Below are positions 31,193-40,751 of a DNA stretch of 64,000 bases, one piece after another. The stretch's first letter is position 1, and each line of letters opens with the position of its first letter. The position numbers and the translations under genes were made by a program. The DNA lies in NCBI RefSeq assembly GCF_902726545.1, contig NZ_CACVAD010000025.1, positions 1 to 64,000 on the forward strand. Reading direction: 5' to 3'. The notes beneath the pieces were generated by a model. The model was not told the origin of the DNA. It worked only from the letters and a program-made list of their open reading frames with translations, and ran no database searches. The DNA comes from Yersinia artesiana. GTDB taxonomy: Bacteria > Pseudomonadota > Gammaproteobacteria > Enterobacterales > Enterobacteriaceae.

Positions 31193-32242
31193 TTAGTCGG
31201 CAAAAATATGGGCCTGACCCATAATCGTCAAATCAACCATTAAGCCAACATGGATGCCTTCGCGACTGATAGTTTTGATTTCTACGATTTCATTATGCTC
31301 GATAATAGATAACGTCAGCGTTGAAATAAAACCGGCAAAATCAATACTGATAATCTTAGCCAAACAGTGAGTCGGGTAATGGTGAGTTGTGGGCAGGGGC
31401 GTGATGGTTACTTGCTCGGGGCGCAGCATAATACGCGTTTGCCCATGGCATGTTGCATCGTCGACCTTGACCCGGCCTAGCGCGCAGTCGGCCCATCCGG
31501 CCGCAATATTCGCGGAAAGAATCAGTGTTTCACCGAGGAATGTTGCGGTCGGCTCATCAATCGGCCTGAGATAAAGCTCTTGCGGCGCACCCACATGAGC
31601 CAGCTTGCCCACGCGCATTACCGCGACTTGATCGGCAAAAGATAATGCTTCGCTTTGATCGTGCGTGACTAATATGGCGGCGATATTGGCTTGCGACAGC
31701 AGTTCAGCTACCGCTTTACGGGTAGATGCGCGCAAGGCGGTATCCAGTGCTGAAAAGGGTTCGTCCAATAGCATCAATACCGGGCTTTGCGCCAATGCTC
31801 TGGCAAGTGCGACACGTTGTTGCTGACCACCGGATATTTCATGGGGCCAAAGTTGCGCTAATCGCCGGTCTAGCGCCACCATTTCCATCAATTCATCCAC
31901 CCGCCGGGCTTTATCTTGCTTGCTGCCTTTTAGCCCATAAGCAATGTTGCCCGCCACGGTAAAATGTGGAAACAGTGCGCCATCTTGCGGGACAAACCCA
32001 ATCCCGCGTTTATGCGCCGGTACGTGAGTTGATTGGTCAAATAGCGGATTTCCTTGCAAAATCACCTTGCCGCTATCCGGCGTTTCGAAGCCGGCAATAA
32101 TACGTAGCAATGTGGTTTTACCCGAACCTGATGGCCCGACAATCGCAGTACGGCTGCCCGCCGTCACCTGTAAATCAATGCCGTCTAATACCTTGACCGA
32201 TTGGTACGATTTACCGATTTGTTGAAGTTCAAGCGTGCTCAT
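31193..32242 (-). CDS. yfuC: Ferric iron ABC transporter ATPase (FbpC/YfuC)
   Basis: This is the ATP-binding subunit of a periplasmic-binding-protein-dependent Fe3+ importer. The 349 residues contain Walker [10 protein letters not shown] near residue 37, Q-loop [10 protein letters not shown], signature [15 protein letters not shown] near 137, Walker [14 protein letters not shown] near 155 and H-loop [12 protein letters not shown]-terminal TOBE-like domain, as in FbpC, follows residue 235. The start overlaps the permease stop by four bases (ATGA). It is third in yfuA-yfuB-yfuC. Confidence 0.92.
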   Translation of the reverse strand: MSTLELQQIGKSYQSVKVLDGIDLQVTAGSRTAIVGPSGSGKTTLLRIIAGFETPDSGKVILQGNPLFDQSTHVPAHKRGIGFVPQDGALFPHFTVAGNIAYGLKGSKQDKARRVDELMEMVALDRRLAQLWPHEISGGQQQRVALARALAQSPVLMLLDEPFSALDTALRASTRKAVAELLSQANIAAILVTHDQSEALSFADQVAVMRVGKLAHVGAPQELYLRPIDEPTATFLGETLILSANIAAGWADCALGRVKVDDATCHGQTRIMLRPEQVTITPLPTTHHYPTHCLAKIISIDFAGFISTLTLSIIEHNEIVEIKTISREGIHVGLMVDLTIMGQAHIFAD

Positions 32243-33825
32243 AATCCTGCCGTACGTTGAGATTGAGAATAAAGGAGCCAGGTGAGTGGCAGGGAGAGCG
32301 CCACCATGAGCAGGGCGTAAGGTGATGCAGCAACATAATCTATTTCACTGGTTAATGCCCAGAACCCGGTGGCCAGGGTTCGGGTACCATTGGGGGCCAA
32401 TAATAAAGTGGCGGTCAATTCATTGGATATCGCCAGAAATACCAAGGCGGCCCCCGCCGCTGCACCGGGGGCTGCCAGCCGCATGGTGGTGCTCCAGATG
32501 GCCTGAGTGGGCGTCTTACCCAAACTGCGTGCCACGTTTTCCAGCTCGACCGGCGCGGTTGCAATACCGGCCCGTAAGCTGATTAAAGCGCGTGGCGTAA
32601 ACATCAGTAAATAGGCCAGTAAAAGGGTGAATTCCGTTTGATATAGCGGTCGTGCAATGCGGATGGTGATGGTTACCAGCGCCAGTGCGACCACAATACC
32701 GGGCAGTGAGCTGGTGACATAGTTACACCCTTCCATGGCCCGATATAAGCGCCCTGGATAGCGCACAGATAACCAGGCCATTGGTATGGCGCATAGGGTG
32801 ATAATCACGGCACCGATCAGTGCCAGAGCCAGTGTTTGTTTCAAGGCTGGAAGCAGCTCAGCATTCAACCATACATCAATGCCGCCGATGTAGAGCCAGC
32901 GAGTGAGGGTGAGAAATGGCACGCCGAGCGAGAGGGCGGTCATTGCCAGTGGTAATAGCAGACACAACAGGGTGAGGGCGGTTCCCATTGAATAAGCGGT
33001 TTGTCTGCGTGCGCTACCCGAACCGACTCTGGCGTAGCGGTTATAGCCACGGCTGGTGGCTTCGATTAACAATAATCCCAGACAACATAACGCCAGAACC
33101 CCCGCGAGCATATTGGCCGCTGGGCCATTAAAGGTGGATTGGAATTGATCAAAAATAGCCGTGGTAAAGGTATCGAAACGGATCATGGCGTACAGGCCAT
33201 ATTCTGCTAACAAATGCAGTGCAATCAATATCGAACCACCCCAAACAGCGAGTTTTAATTGTGGCAACACCACGCGGAAAAATACGGCTGTAGGTGTGCT
33301 TCCTAATGAAGCCGCTGCATCTTCCAGACCGGGATCAAGGCGGCGCAATACCGCTGAGGCGGGCAGATAAATAAAAGGGAAATAGGCAATAACAGAGATA
33401 AATACCCCCGCGCCAAGCCCGTGCATTGAGGGTACCAGGCTTATCCAGGCGTAACTTTGCACAAAAGCAGGCACTGCCAGTGGGGCGATAGCCAGCAGTG
33501 ACCAAATTCGCCTGCCGGGTAGTGTGGTGCGCTCGGTGAGCCACGCCAACGCCACACCAATAATGGCGCATAGCGGCAAAGTGAACGCCACCAGTAATGC
33601 CGTGTTAAGTAGTAATTCCCCCACGCGAGGGCGGAAAACGAGCGCCTTGACCGTTGACCAACCGGTATCAATGGCAATGCCAATCACAAACCCCAGTGGC
33701 AGCAGGGACAGTAGAGAAAGCATCACCGCAATAGCCACAATCCCAGAACCAGGGCGACGGCTATATTGGTGTTGAGTTGCCTGACTCAGCGGCATGGGGA
33801 TAACATCGGGGTTTACATTGGCCAT
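32239..33825 (-). CDS. yfuB: Ferric iron ABC permease (FbpB/YfuB)
   Basis: This is the inner-membrane permease of the Fe3+ importer, a fused double permease with about twelve helices in 528 residues. The two BPD permease halves each carry an EAA-type loop: [26 protein letters not shown] near residue 188 and [27 protein letters not shown] near 433. This matches SfuB/YfuB/FbpB. The ATG at 33825 is preferred over an upstream TTG at 33834; the ribosome site is weak. A hairpin lies between it and yfuA. Confidence 0.91.
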   Translation of the reverse strand: MANVNPDVIPMPLSQATQHQYSRRPGSGIVAIAVMLSLLSLLPLGFVIGIAIDTGWSTVKALVFRPRVGELLLNTALLVAFTLPLCAIIGVALAWLTERTTLPGRRIWSLLAIAPLAVPAFVQSYAWISLVPSMHGLGAGVFISVIAYFPFIYLPASAVLRRLDPGLEDAAASLGSTPTAVFFRVVLPQLKLAVWGGSILIALHLLAEYGLYAMIRFDTFTTAIFDQFQSTFNGPAANMLAGVLALCCLGLLLIEATSRGYNRYARVGSGSARRQTAYSMGTALTLLCLLLPLAMTALSLGVPFLTLTRWLYIGGIDVWLNAELLPALKQTLALALIGAVIITLCAIPMAWLSVRYPGRLYRAMEGCNYVTSSLPGIVVALALVTITIRIARPLYQTEFTLLLAYLLMFTPRALISLRAGIATAPVELENVARSLGKTPTQAIWSTTMRLAAPGAAAGAALVFLAISNELTATLLLAPNGTRTLATGFWALTSEIDYVAASPYALLMVALSLPLTWLLYSQSQRTAGL

Positions 33826-33852
33826 AATCGTCAAGGCACTCGGCGTGTTAAT

Positions 33853-33878
33853 GCCCGTCGGTCAGAAACGCGACGGGC
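33853..33878 (-). terminator. Intercistronic hairpin between yfuA and yfuB
   Basis: GCCCGTCG at 33853-33860 pairs with CGACGGGC at 33871-33878. No T-run follows. Such structures often stabilise the binding-protein message or lower downstream expression; this is inference. Confidence 0.6.
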
Positions 33879-33910
33879 TAAAAATACATATTATCAGCAG
33901 GTTGGCTGTA

Positions 33911-34927
33911 TTACAGCAGGCCAGCTTCTGTCATCAACTCAACCACTTTCTTGCTGTTCAGTTTAGACGGTTCTACTTTTGGTGCATCCAGATCTTTCAG
34001 CGGCACCAATTTAGGGTTAGATGCGGCATCGACACCCACGGCGTATTCAAATGCGTTATTGGTGCGCAAGATATCCTGACCTGATTTGCCGGTTATCCAT
34101 TTCACGAATTCCTGTGCTTCTTTTGGATGCTTGCTCGACGCCAATACACCGCCACCAGAGATACTCACAAAAGCACCCGGATCTTGATGTTTGAAGTAAT
34201 GCAGTTGAGTTTTGCCGCTGTTTTCACCGGTTTTGGCTTGATCAACAAAGCGGTAATAGTGGTAGATAACCCCGCCATCAATTTGGCCAGCATTCACCGC
34301 TTTCATCACCGTGCTATTACCTTTATAAGCCGTCGCGTTGGCTTTCATGGCTTTTAACCATTCCAACGTGGCTTTTTCGCCTTTCAGTTCCAGCATGGCG
34401 CTAACAATGGCCTGGAAATCAGCCCCAGAAGGTGATGCAGCCCAACGGCCTTTCCACTCAGGTTTGGCTAAGTCCATGATTGACTTAGGCAACTCGGCTG
34501 CGCTGATTTTTTCCGGATTATAGACAAACACAGTGCTGCGGGCGGCAATGCCAGTCCAGCGGCCATGTTCAGGGCGATACTCTTTCGCCACCTGAGCTTG
34601 TGTTGCCGCATCCAATGGGGCGAACAATTTTGCATTATCCACCAGTACCATTGCCGGAGAGTTTTCCGTCAGGAAAACGTCGGCGGGTGACGCGCTGCCT
34701 TCCTGAACCAACTGATTACCTAATTCGCTGTCCCCGCCATTGCGCAGGGTCACTTTGATGCCGGTATCTTTGGTAAAGCCGTCAACCCAGGATTTCACCA
34801 GATTTTCGTGTTGGGCGTTATACACCACAATACCTTCGTCATTGGATGCAGCACTGGCGGAAAAAGCCAGCATCATTGAGGAAGCTAATAGTGCAACAGG
34901 GCCAAGAGAGGATAAACGTAACTTCAT
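33911..34927 (-). CDS. yfuA: Periplasmic ferric-binding protein (FbpA/YfuA)
   Basis: This is the periplasmic Fe3+-binding component. A signal peptide ends near SASAASND (residue 25). The mature protein begins with GIVVYNAQHENL, where His is an iron ligand in FbpA homologues. The paired tyrosine ligands are in GGVIYHYYRF around residue 200. The C-terminal GKSGQDILRTNNAFEYAVG also matches. The length is 338. The ATG at 34927 has AAGGA seven bases upstream. A Fur-like box lies 89 bases upstream, so iron repression of yfuABC is likely. Confidence 0.93.
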   Translation of the reverse strand: MKLRLSSLGPVALLASSMMLAFSASAASNDEGIVVYNAQHENLVKSWVDGFTKDTGIKVTLRNGGDSELGNQLVQEGSASPADVFLTENSPAMVLVDNAKLFAPLDAATQAQVAKEYRPEHGRWTGIAARSTVFVYNPEKISAAELPKSIMDLAKPEWKGRWAASPSGADFQAIVSAMLELKGEKATLEWLKAMKANATAYKGNSTVMKAVNAGQIDGGVIYHYYRFVDQAKTGENSGKTQLHYFKHQDPGAFVSISGGGVLASSKHPKEAQEFVKWITGKSGQDILRTNNAFEYAVGVDAASNPKLVPLKDLDAPKVEPSKLNSKKVVELMTEAGLL

Positions 34928-35239
34928 AAAGACATCCTTTAAACAGGTCAAAGAAGAAAACGAGAGAGTCAGTCAACGGAGAAACATGTCGATTGTATAG
35001 AAAGAAATTAGCAATGATAGTGAAAATCATTCGTATTATTTGCTACGAAATGTTTCATTGATGTTGCTGTAATTCCTTATTCTTCAAAGGGTTTAGCCTA
35101 TTTCCCTCTGACGCAGGCACCAGTTACTGTACGATTCCTATTGCAAATAACCCAGTATAATCCTGCATTTTCCTGTTTGTTCCTTATAGGCAATGGCTTA
35201 ACATAGCTATTACTTTTTGGCATGGTTTATGGATATACG
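34928..35239. promoter_or_regulatory. Divergent yfuA/mltB control region
   Basis: This 312-base non-coding region holds the Fur-like box at 35016-35034 and, on its right side, the mltB promoter area. No further gene or repeat was recognised. Confidence 0.5.
35016..35034 (-). promoter_or_regulatory. Fur box of yfuABC
   Basis: The 19 bases match 14 of 19 positions of the Fur consensus, including GATA and GA-AATCATT blocks. It is 89 bases upstream of the yfuA start. Confidence 0.7.
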
Positions 35240-36316
35240 ATGCGTCACTTAGCTGTCATTCTTCCCTCACTCCTTTTGCTCTCCGCCTGTAGCAGCAAGC
35301 CGACGCCTCCTGTTGCTGCCACGCCGTCGGATGGCCTGACACAAAGTGGTTTTTTACTGGAACCGCAACATGTGGGTCACGTGCCAGACGGTGATTTTTC
35401 CTACAATGCGGATACCGCCCGTTTTGTTGATAAAATGGTACGTGAGCATGGTTTTGAGCGTCAGCAACTGCATGATGTATTAGCGCAAACTAAAAAACTG
35501 GATTTTGTTATCCGCTTGATGGATAAGCAAGCGCCGACCTCTGGCCGTCCATCCGGGCCAAATGGTGCCTGGAACCGCTATCGCAACCAGTTTATTACGC
35601 CAGATAACGTGCAAAATGGGGTGAATTTCTGGAATCAACATGAAAAAACCCTGCAACGTGCTTATGAGGTCTACGGGGTTCCACCCGAAATTATTGTTGG
35701 CATCATAGGTGTTGAAACGCGCTGGGGTCGGGTGATGGGTAAGACTCGTATCATTGATGCGCTGGCAACACTCTCTTTTGCTTATCCGCGCCGCGCCGAG
35801 TATTTTTCTGGTGAGCTGGAAACCTTCTTGCTGATGGCGCGCGCTGAGGGCTATGACCCGCTCAGTCTGCGCGGCTCCTACGCTGGGGCCATGGGCTATG
35901 GTCAATTTATGCCATCGTCATTTAAAGATTATGCTGTTGATTTTAATGGCAATGGTCATATCAATTTGTGGGATCCGGAGGATGCTATCGGCAGTGTGGC
36001 GAATTACTTCAAAGCACACGGCTGGACCAAAGGGGCGGCGGTGGCTATTCCTGCCAACGGCCAAGCGCCGAATCTCGAAAATGGCTTTAAGACCAAATAC
36101 CCCATCTCGACATTATCTGCCGCAGGGCTAAGCCCGACCGGTTCGCTGGGCGATTATCAGGAAGCCAGCTTGCTGCGTTTTGATGTCGGTACCGGCTATC
36201 AATATTGGTATGGTTTGCCAAACTTCTACACTATTACCCGCTACAACCACAGTACCCATTACGCGATGGCGGTGTGGCAGTTGGGGGAGGCGGTTGGCCG
36301 GGCGCGTCGGAGTTAA
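35240..36316 (+). CDS. mltB: Lytic murein transglycosylase B
   Basis: This is an outer-membrane lipoprotein that cleaves peptidoglycan glycan strands with 1,6-anhydro product formation. The lipobox LLSAC sits near residue 16. The catalytic Glu is at about residue 159 in GVETRWGRVMGKTRI. The sequence then follows E. coli MltB almost word for word: PRRAEYFSGELETFLLMAR, GAMGYGQFMPSSFK, INLWDPEDAIGSVANYFK and FYTITRYNHSTHYAMAVWQLG. The ATG at 35240 gives a normal lipoprotein signal; the in-frame ATG at 35222 only adds six residues. Confidence 0.97.
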   Translation: MRHLAVILPSLLLLSACSSKPTPPVAATPSDGLTQSGFLLEPQHVGHVPDGDFSYNADTARFVDKMVREHGFERQQLHDVLAQTKKLDFVIRLMDKQAPTSGRPSGPNGAWNRYRNQFITPDNVQNGVNFWNQHEKTLQRAYEVYGVPPEIIVGIIGVETRWGRVMGKTRIIDALATLSFAYPRRAEYFSGELETFLLMARAEGYDPLSLRGSYAGAMGYGQFMPSSFKDYAVDFNGNGHINLWDPEDAIGSVANYFKAHGWTKGAAVAIPANGQAPNLENGFKTKYPISTLSAAGLSPTGSLGDYQEASLLRFDVGTGYQYWYGLPNFYTITRYNHSTHYAMAVWQLGEAVGRARRS

Positions 36317-36320
36317 TTAG

Positions 36321-36519
36321 ATACCCGTCATCTTTCACGTTGCAGGTGTGTTGGCTGCTCTCGATAACCCGAATCACTTACTGATGTAAGCTCATCGGGA
36401 TTAATGAGCCTCATCCCTGAGGCTCACCCTGCGGGCAGCATAAATGCTGTACAAATCGGTTCCCGACCGATTTGTATCTTGCTTGCCGCCTTCCTGCACC
36501 ATGAAATCTATAGGGTATA
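36321..36519. repeat. Dispersed palindromic intergenic repeat with ATACCC/GGGTAT ends
   Basis: The element starts ATACCCGTCATCTTTCACG and ends with the rough inverse (CATGAAATCTATAGGGTAT). Inside are GAGCCTCA/TGAGGCTC (36406-36425), the 10-bp perfect hairpin ACAAATCGGT/ACCGATTTGT (36451-36475) and CCCGAATCACTTACTGATG. It is non-coding and fills the mltB-permease space. Similar intergenic repeats are common in Yersinia and Serratia. Confidence 0.65.
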
Positions 36520-36547
36520 TCTTGCTGACAAAGTTAAACCAAAGACA

Positions 36548-37888
36548 TCACAGCAGATGAGAAATATCATCCGGATGAACCGATGGTGGAGACTGACGCC
36601 AACCGCGCGTTAGCCACAGCAGGTAAATAAAACCTGCCAGTAACCACAGCAGGCCCACCTCCAGCGCGCGCTGTTCAAGATGAACCCACAACCACACCGA
36701 CATCACAAACCCCATCATTGGCAGTAGCCCGTATTTAAACATGGCTGAAGCGCCACGACGTTTCTCATTGAAAATAAAGTGTTTTATAACGCTCAAATTC
36801 ACGAAGGTGAACGCGCCGAGCGCACCGAAGCTAATCATCGACACTACTAAATTCAGATCAAGGAACAGCGCCAGCAGCGAGATGGTCGCCACGAACAAGA
36901 TAGCGCGCCACGGCGTATGGAACTTGCGATGCAGATGGAAGAACACTTTGCGCGGCAGTACCCCTTCACGGCCCATGGCATAGAAGATGCGCGACACACT
37001 GGTCTGTGCGGTCATCGCCGAGGCATAAACCCCCGTCAGGTAAGTGGCCATAAAGAAGTTATACATCCACTTACCGCCGACATGCTCGGAGATAATCAGG
37101 CTGGCGGTGTCCTGATAGGGGATTAATGACACCCAGTCTGGATAAACCAAGTGCGCGGCATAAGACACCGCAATAAAGATGGCACCGGCACTTATCACGG
37201 TAAACAGAATGGCGCGTGGCAGAGTGCGTTTCGCGTCGTGGGCTTCTTCTGCCATAGTCGCGATAGCATCAAAACCGAGGAATGCCAGACAAAGCACCGC
37301 AGCACCGGATAATAAACCAGACATATCACCGGCATTGACCAGCAGTGGCTTCATTAACGCCGCCGGGCTTAAATCTGCCTGACTGAAAGAAAGAGCAATA
37401 AATAATACGATAAAGATCATCTGCGCCGCGATCAGCGAGAAATTCACCGAAGTGAGCAGGCGCACACCGAGAATATTCAACAGGCTGACACTGACAATAG
37501 ACGCAATAATAAATACCGGTGCGGGGATCGCCGGAAATGCCTCATGCAAGAAAATGCCTAAAACCAAATAATTCAGGATTGGCAGGAACAGATAATCCAA
37601 AATTTGCGCCCAACCCACCAGAAAACCGGTTTTTCCACCAAAACTACGCTGAACGTAAGAATAGGCAGAACCTGATAACGGCATAGCGTTAGTCATCCGG
37701 CAATAACTGAGGGCGGTAAATAAAATGGTGGCTACGGTGATCAGATAGGCAATGGGGAGATGCCCCTGACTTAATACAGTCACCTGTCCGTAGGTAGTAA
37801 ATACGCCTAAAGGCACCATATAGGCGAGCCCGAAAGCGACCAGCGCGGGGGTTTTAAGCACTCTGCGCAACTGAATATTTTGTGGCAT
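36548..37888 (-). CDS. APC-family amino acid/polyamine permease, PuuP-like
   Basis: This is an inner-membrane APC transporter with twelve predicted helices in 446 residues. The family motifs are VAFGLAYMVPLGVFTTYG near residue 20, MPLSGSAYSYVQRSFG near 70 and FLGFDAIATMAEEAHDAKRTLPRAI near 205. E. coli PuuP (putrescine) has the same layout and similar ends, but the substrate is not certain. The ATG at 37888 is preferred over a TTG at 37915; AGGAG lies eleven bases upstream. It is followed on the same strand by nothing else; the amidohydrolase gene upstream is separated by 250 bases and a hairpin. Confidence 0.85.
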   Translation of the reverse strand: MPQNIQLRRVLKTPALVAFGLAYMVPLGVFTTYGQVTVLSQGHLPIAYLITVATILFTALSYCRMTNAMPLSGSAYSYVQRSFGGKTGFLVGWAQILDYLFLPILNYLVLGIFLHEAFPAIPAPVFIIASIVSVSLLNILGVRLLTSVNFSLIAAQMIFIVLFIALSFSQADLSPAALMKPLLVNAGDMSGLLSGAAVLCLAFLGFDAIATMAEEAHDAKRTLPRAILFTVISAGAIFIAVSYAAHLVYPDWVSLIPYQDTASLIISEHVGGKWMYNFFMATYLTGVYASAMTAQTSVSRIFYAMGREGVLPRKVFFHLHRKFHTPWRAILFVATISLLALFLDLNLVVSMISFGALGAFTFVNLSVIKHFIFNEKRRGASAMFKYGLLPMMGFVMSVWLWVHLEQRALEVGLLWLLAGFIYLLWLTRGWRQSPPSVHPDDISHLL

Positions 37889-38085
37889 TACCGTATCATC
37901 TCCTGGTGTGTACAAGCACCGCTAAGCTGCATTTTTATGCAGATCTAAAATAGAAAGGAGCGGATTTTGACACAAGGGGGGAAGGTTTGAAAGCCAATAC
38001 CTTTCCGACCTGGTATTGCCGCGTTATTTGCCAGATTGATGACCCGGGTTATCCAGTGAAATTACTGCTGATTTCAGCCTATTTA

Positions 38086-38123
38086 TCACCCGAATCACTG
38101 ACTTACATCAGTGGCTCGGGTGA
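38086..38123. terminator. Imperfect 14-bp stem-loop after amidohydrolase gene
   Basis: TCACCCGA (38086-38093) pairs with TCGGGTGA (38116-38123) and CACTGA with TCAGTG inside. The core CCCGAATCACT is shared with the repeat at 36321-36519, so it is probably a short member of the same repeat family serving as the gene end. Confidence 0.55.
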
Positions 38124-38137
38124 GTATAAACACCGGT

Positions 38138-39868
38138 TTATCCGGCCTGATAAACCACTTTGCCGCCAATCAATGTCGATTCCACCTGAGTTTGATAAAT
38201 CGTCGCTGGCGACTGCTCAAACAGGTTATTTTTCAAAATGATAATATCGGCAAATTTACCCGCTTCCAGTGAGCCAATATACTGCTCTTTGGCAATCATA
38301 TACGCCGCGTCAATGGTGGCGGAGCGCAATGTCTCAATCAGCGTCAGGTCGCGATCATTATCCAGCCGCGGGCCTGCGGGGCTGCCGTCAAGATGCCATG
38401 CGCGGCGGGTCATCCCCACTTGCAGGTTGTACCATTCATCCAAACGGTCAATCGGCCAGTCACTTCCATAAGCAATACGTGCCCCTGCATCAAGGAAACG
38501 CGCTGCGGGTTCCATATGTTGGAAACGGGCTTCACCCAGCATTTCGCGCTCTTCATCAATTAATACACCCGGCAAACCGCCCCACTGGAAAGAGAGCACG
38601 GCAGTCGCCCCCAGTTTGGCAAAGCGGTCATATTGATGAGCTGCGACCAGTTCATTATGCGCCAGCCCCGGCCGGATATCTTTGCCAGGGAAAGCTGCCC
38701 GCATCTGCTCCACCGCATCCAGCACCATTTCGATGGCACCATCACCCACGGTGTGAGTGTGTGGATGCAGGCCAGCACGGGCGCATTCCAGCATCACCGC
38801 ATTGACCACTGGCGCGGTAAAATAGAGGTCGCCATAGTGTTTCGTTGGCTGCCAGTCTGGTTTTTCCGCCGTGCCGTGGTTGGCTCGATAAGGTTCGAGC
38901 AGGGCGGCGGTCATGGTCGGCGGCTGTAATACACCGTCGATAAACAGTTTCAAATGATCAACAGCAAACCCCGGTGCGGGTGTCCACTCTTCATTTCCCC
39001 ACAGGCGACCAAATTCCACCACTTCTTGCACCACGCGTGCCGCATCTTCTGGCCCTTGCAGGCTGTCTGGTGTCACTTCTTTGGCACCCAGAACGCGCAA
39101 AGTCAGCTCATTGCGCTCATATAATTGGCGGAAAGCCAGCAATTGTTCGGCAAATACACGGGTATCCATCACAGTAGTGACGCCCTGAGCATTTAAGACT
39201 TGCTGCACATGAGCGGCAATTTGCACATTCTTTTCTGGCGTGGCGGAAGGGATGCTGTCAAAGGCGCGCATGGCCGGTGCATCTTCCAAAATGCCAGTAA
39301 GTTTGCCGTTCGCGTCGCGAGCAATTTTGCCATCGGGTGGGACTGGGGTATTTTCATCAATCCCCAGCAACTCAAGCGCGCGGCTATTGGCCGCCAGTGT
39401 ATGGCAGTCATTCGAGAACAACGCTACCGGGCGACGAGTATTAAGTGTGTCGAGGGCGGCACGGCTCATATCTGCACCTACTGGTGTCATGGCCTGGCGC
39501 TGCCAGGCACGCACTGTCAACCAGTCATTTTCGCCTTTAAAGGGATCACTATCGAGATGCTTTTGGATAATATCCAACGTCTGCTCAACACTCAGCGCGG
39601 CATAATTGAGATTGCAACCGATCAGCTGTTTGCCACCCCAAAACGGGTGCATATGGCTGTCAATAAGGCCGGGCATCATAAACTTGCCAGCCAGATCGAT
39701 AAGTTGGGTTTTCGGGCCGGAAAACTGTGGGATAAGCTCATCATTGCCCGTCGCCAGAATATAGCCCTGGCCCAGTGCGATGGCGCTGCACACCCGGTTA
39801 TTGGCATCTGCCGTGTAAATGATGCCGTTGTAATAGATAACATCGGCGACAGTAGATTGTTGAGTCAT
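38138..39868 (-). CDS. Amidohydrolase family 3 protein (YtcJ-like)
   Basis: This is a metal-dependent hydrolase of the amidohydrolase superfamily, 576 residues. The metal-binding HxH is in GLIDSHMHPFWGG near residue 72. Further ligands are likely in HPHTHTVGD (near 365), LAHNEL (near 400) and the Asp of YGSDWPIDR (near 465). The N- and C-terminal strands (ADVIYYNGIIYTAD; GSLEAGKFADIIIL) form the small composite domain. No signal peptide is seen, so it should be cytosolic. YtcJ relatives act on varied amides or formamides; the substrate is not predictable. It is a single gene between the permease and TetR genes; a joint role with the permease is only a guess. Confidence 0.85.
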   Translation of the reverse strand: MTQQSTVADVIYYNGIIYTADANNRVCSAIALGQGYILATGNDELIPQFSGPKTQLIDLAGKFMMPGLIDSHMHPFWGGKQLIGCNLNYAALSVEQTLDIIQKHLDSDPFKGENDWLTVRAWQRQAMTPVGADMSRAALDTLNTRRPVALFSNDCHTLAANSRALELLGIDENTPVPPDGKIARDANGKLTGILEDAPAMRAFDSIPSATPEKNVQIAAHVQQVLNAQGVTTVMDTRVFAEQLLAFRQLYERNELTLRVLGAKEVTPDSLQGPEDAARVVQEVVEFGRLWGNEEWTPAPGFAVDHLKLFIDGVLQPPTMTAALLEPYRANHGTAEKPDWQPTKHYGDLYFTAPVVNAVMLECARAGLHPHTHTVGDGAIEMVLDAVEQMRAAFPGKDIRPGLAHNELVAAHQYDRFAKLGATAVLSFQWGGLPGVLIDEEREMLGEARFQHMEPAARFLDAGARIAYGSDWPIDRLDEWYNLQVGMTRRAWHLDGSPAGPRLDNDRDLTLIETLRSATIDAAYMIAKEQYIGSLEAGKFADIIILKNNLFEQSPATIYQTQVESTLIGGKVVYQAG

Positions 39869-40027
39869 AGTAGGCTCTCAAAAATCCCGTTCTTCCTTGA
39901 TGTTGCAGCAGTTTTCAGATGTTTGCCACAACGCCAATGATTTTGGGAATAGGTGGGTCAAATAGCCATTATAGCCTGTATCTTCGGTAAAACTCCCAGT
40001 GAGATACAAACTAAGGCTGGTGTTAGT

Positions 40028-40618
40028 TTAAGGGGTTTTGAGTAATTCGGCTTTCATCGTGGCGGTTAGATGGCGCAGTATTTCTGTTTCCGAAAAACCT
40101 AATTCGGTTAATTGAGTCAATCCATCCAGACCACAGACCAGCCCAATCAAGCGCCATGCAATATCACTGGCATTGATATCAGAGCGGAATTCATCATTGG
40201 CTATTCCGGCCTCAATCACCTCGACGGTGGCCTGATGCCAATCTGACATTGAGGTGGCGCAGGCCTCTTTAATCAAGTTATCGCGTTCGGCCATGACCGA
40301 GACTTCATTCCATAAGCGCGTTTCTCGTTTCCCCGCTTCATCCTGCGGATAACCCAGAACAAGAAGCACCCGCTCGTGGGCCGGTAAGTTTTGGCTGTTT
40401 ATCGCGAAAGCCGCTAAAGATTGCTTCACTAATAATAGAAAAGCATCGGCCCGCAGTTGTGAAACCGACGCAAAGTGATGATGTACTTGCCCGACAGCCA
40501 CGCCCGCCTCACTGGCAACACGGCGCACGGTGGTGGCGTTCATCCCCTCGGTTATAGCGACACGCATCGCAGCGTGCAAAATGGTGTCATGTCGCTCTTC
40601 ACGGTTCAAATAGGCCAA
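40028..40618 (-). CDS. smvR: TetR-family repressor of the SmvA gene
   Basis: This is a DNA-binding repressor of 196 residues. The N-terminal TetR HTH is visible (HDTILHAAMRVAITEGMNATTVRRVASEAGVAVGQVHHHFAS, residues 10-52, in pieces). The C-terminal ligand domain is of BetI/YbjK-like type. It is divergent from the MFS efflux gene, as smvR and smvA are in Klebsiella and Salmonella, so repression of smvA relieved by cationic biocides is the expected role (established there, inferred here). The gene-to-gene space contains a TGAAC-N4-GTTCA palindrome. Confidence 0.83.
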   Translation of the reverse strand: MAYLNREERHDTILHAAMRVAITEGMNATTVRRVASEAGVAVGQVHHHFASVSQLRADAFLLLVKQSLAAFAINSQNLPAHERVLLVLGYPQDEAGKRETRLWNEVSVMAERDNLIKEACATSMSDWHQATVEVIEAGIANDEFRSDINASDIAWRLIGLVCGLDGLTQLTELGFSETEILRHLTATMKAELLKTP

Positions 40619-40705
40619 AGAGGCTCCTTTATTTGACGCATTAATGTTTTCATCATTATGTGATGAATTGGACGTTAGTTCAACATTCCGCTATTATTGC
40701 GAAAC

Positions 40706-40719
40706 TGAACAGATGTTCA
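40706..40719. promoter_or_regulatory. Candidate TetR operator in smvR-smvA spacer
   Basis: TGAAC-AGAT-GTTCA is a perfect inverted repeat with a 4-base spacer, 33 bases upstream of the smvA start. Another GTTCAACA lies at 40677. Binding by the adjacent TetR protein is inference. Confidence 0.5.
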
Positions 40720-40751
40720 ATTTAAAATTTTGCCTAATCCGAGCGTTTTGT

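Noticed and set aside
39200-39940. 246-codon open frame on the plus strand opposite the amidohydrolase
   Set aside because: It runs antisense to a well-supported gene, has no recognisable domain and no ribosome site; it is a codon-bias shadow.
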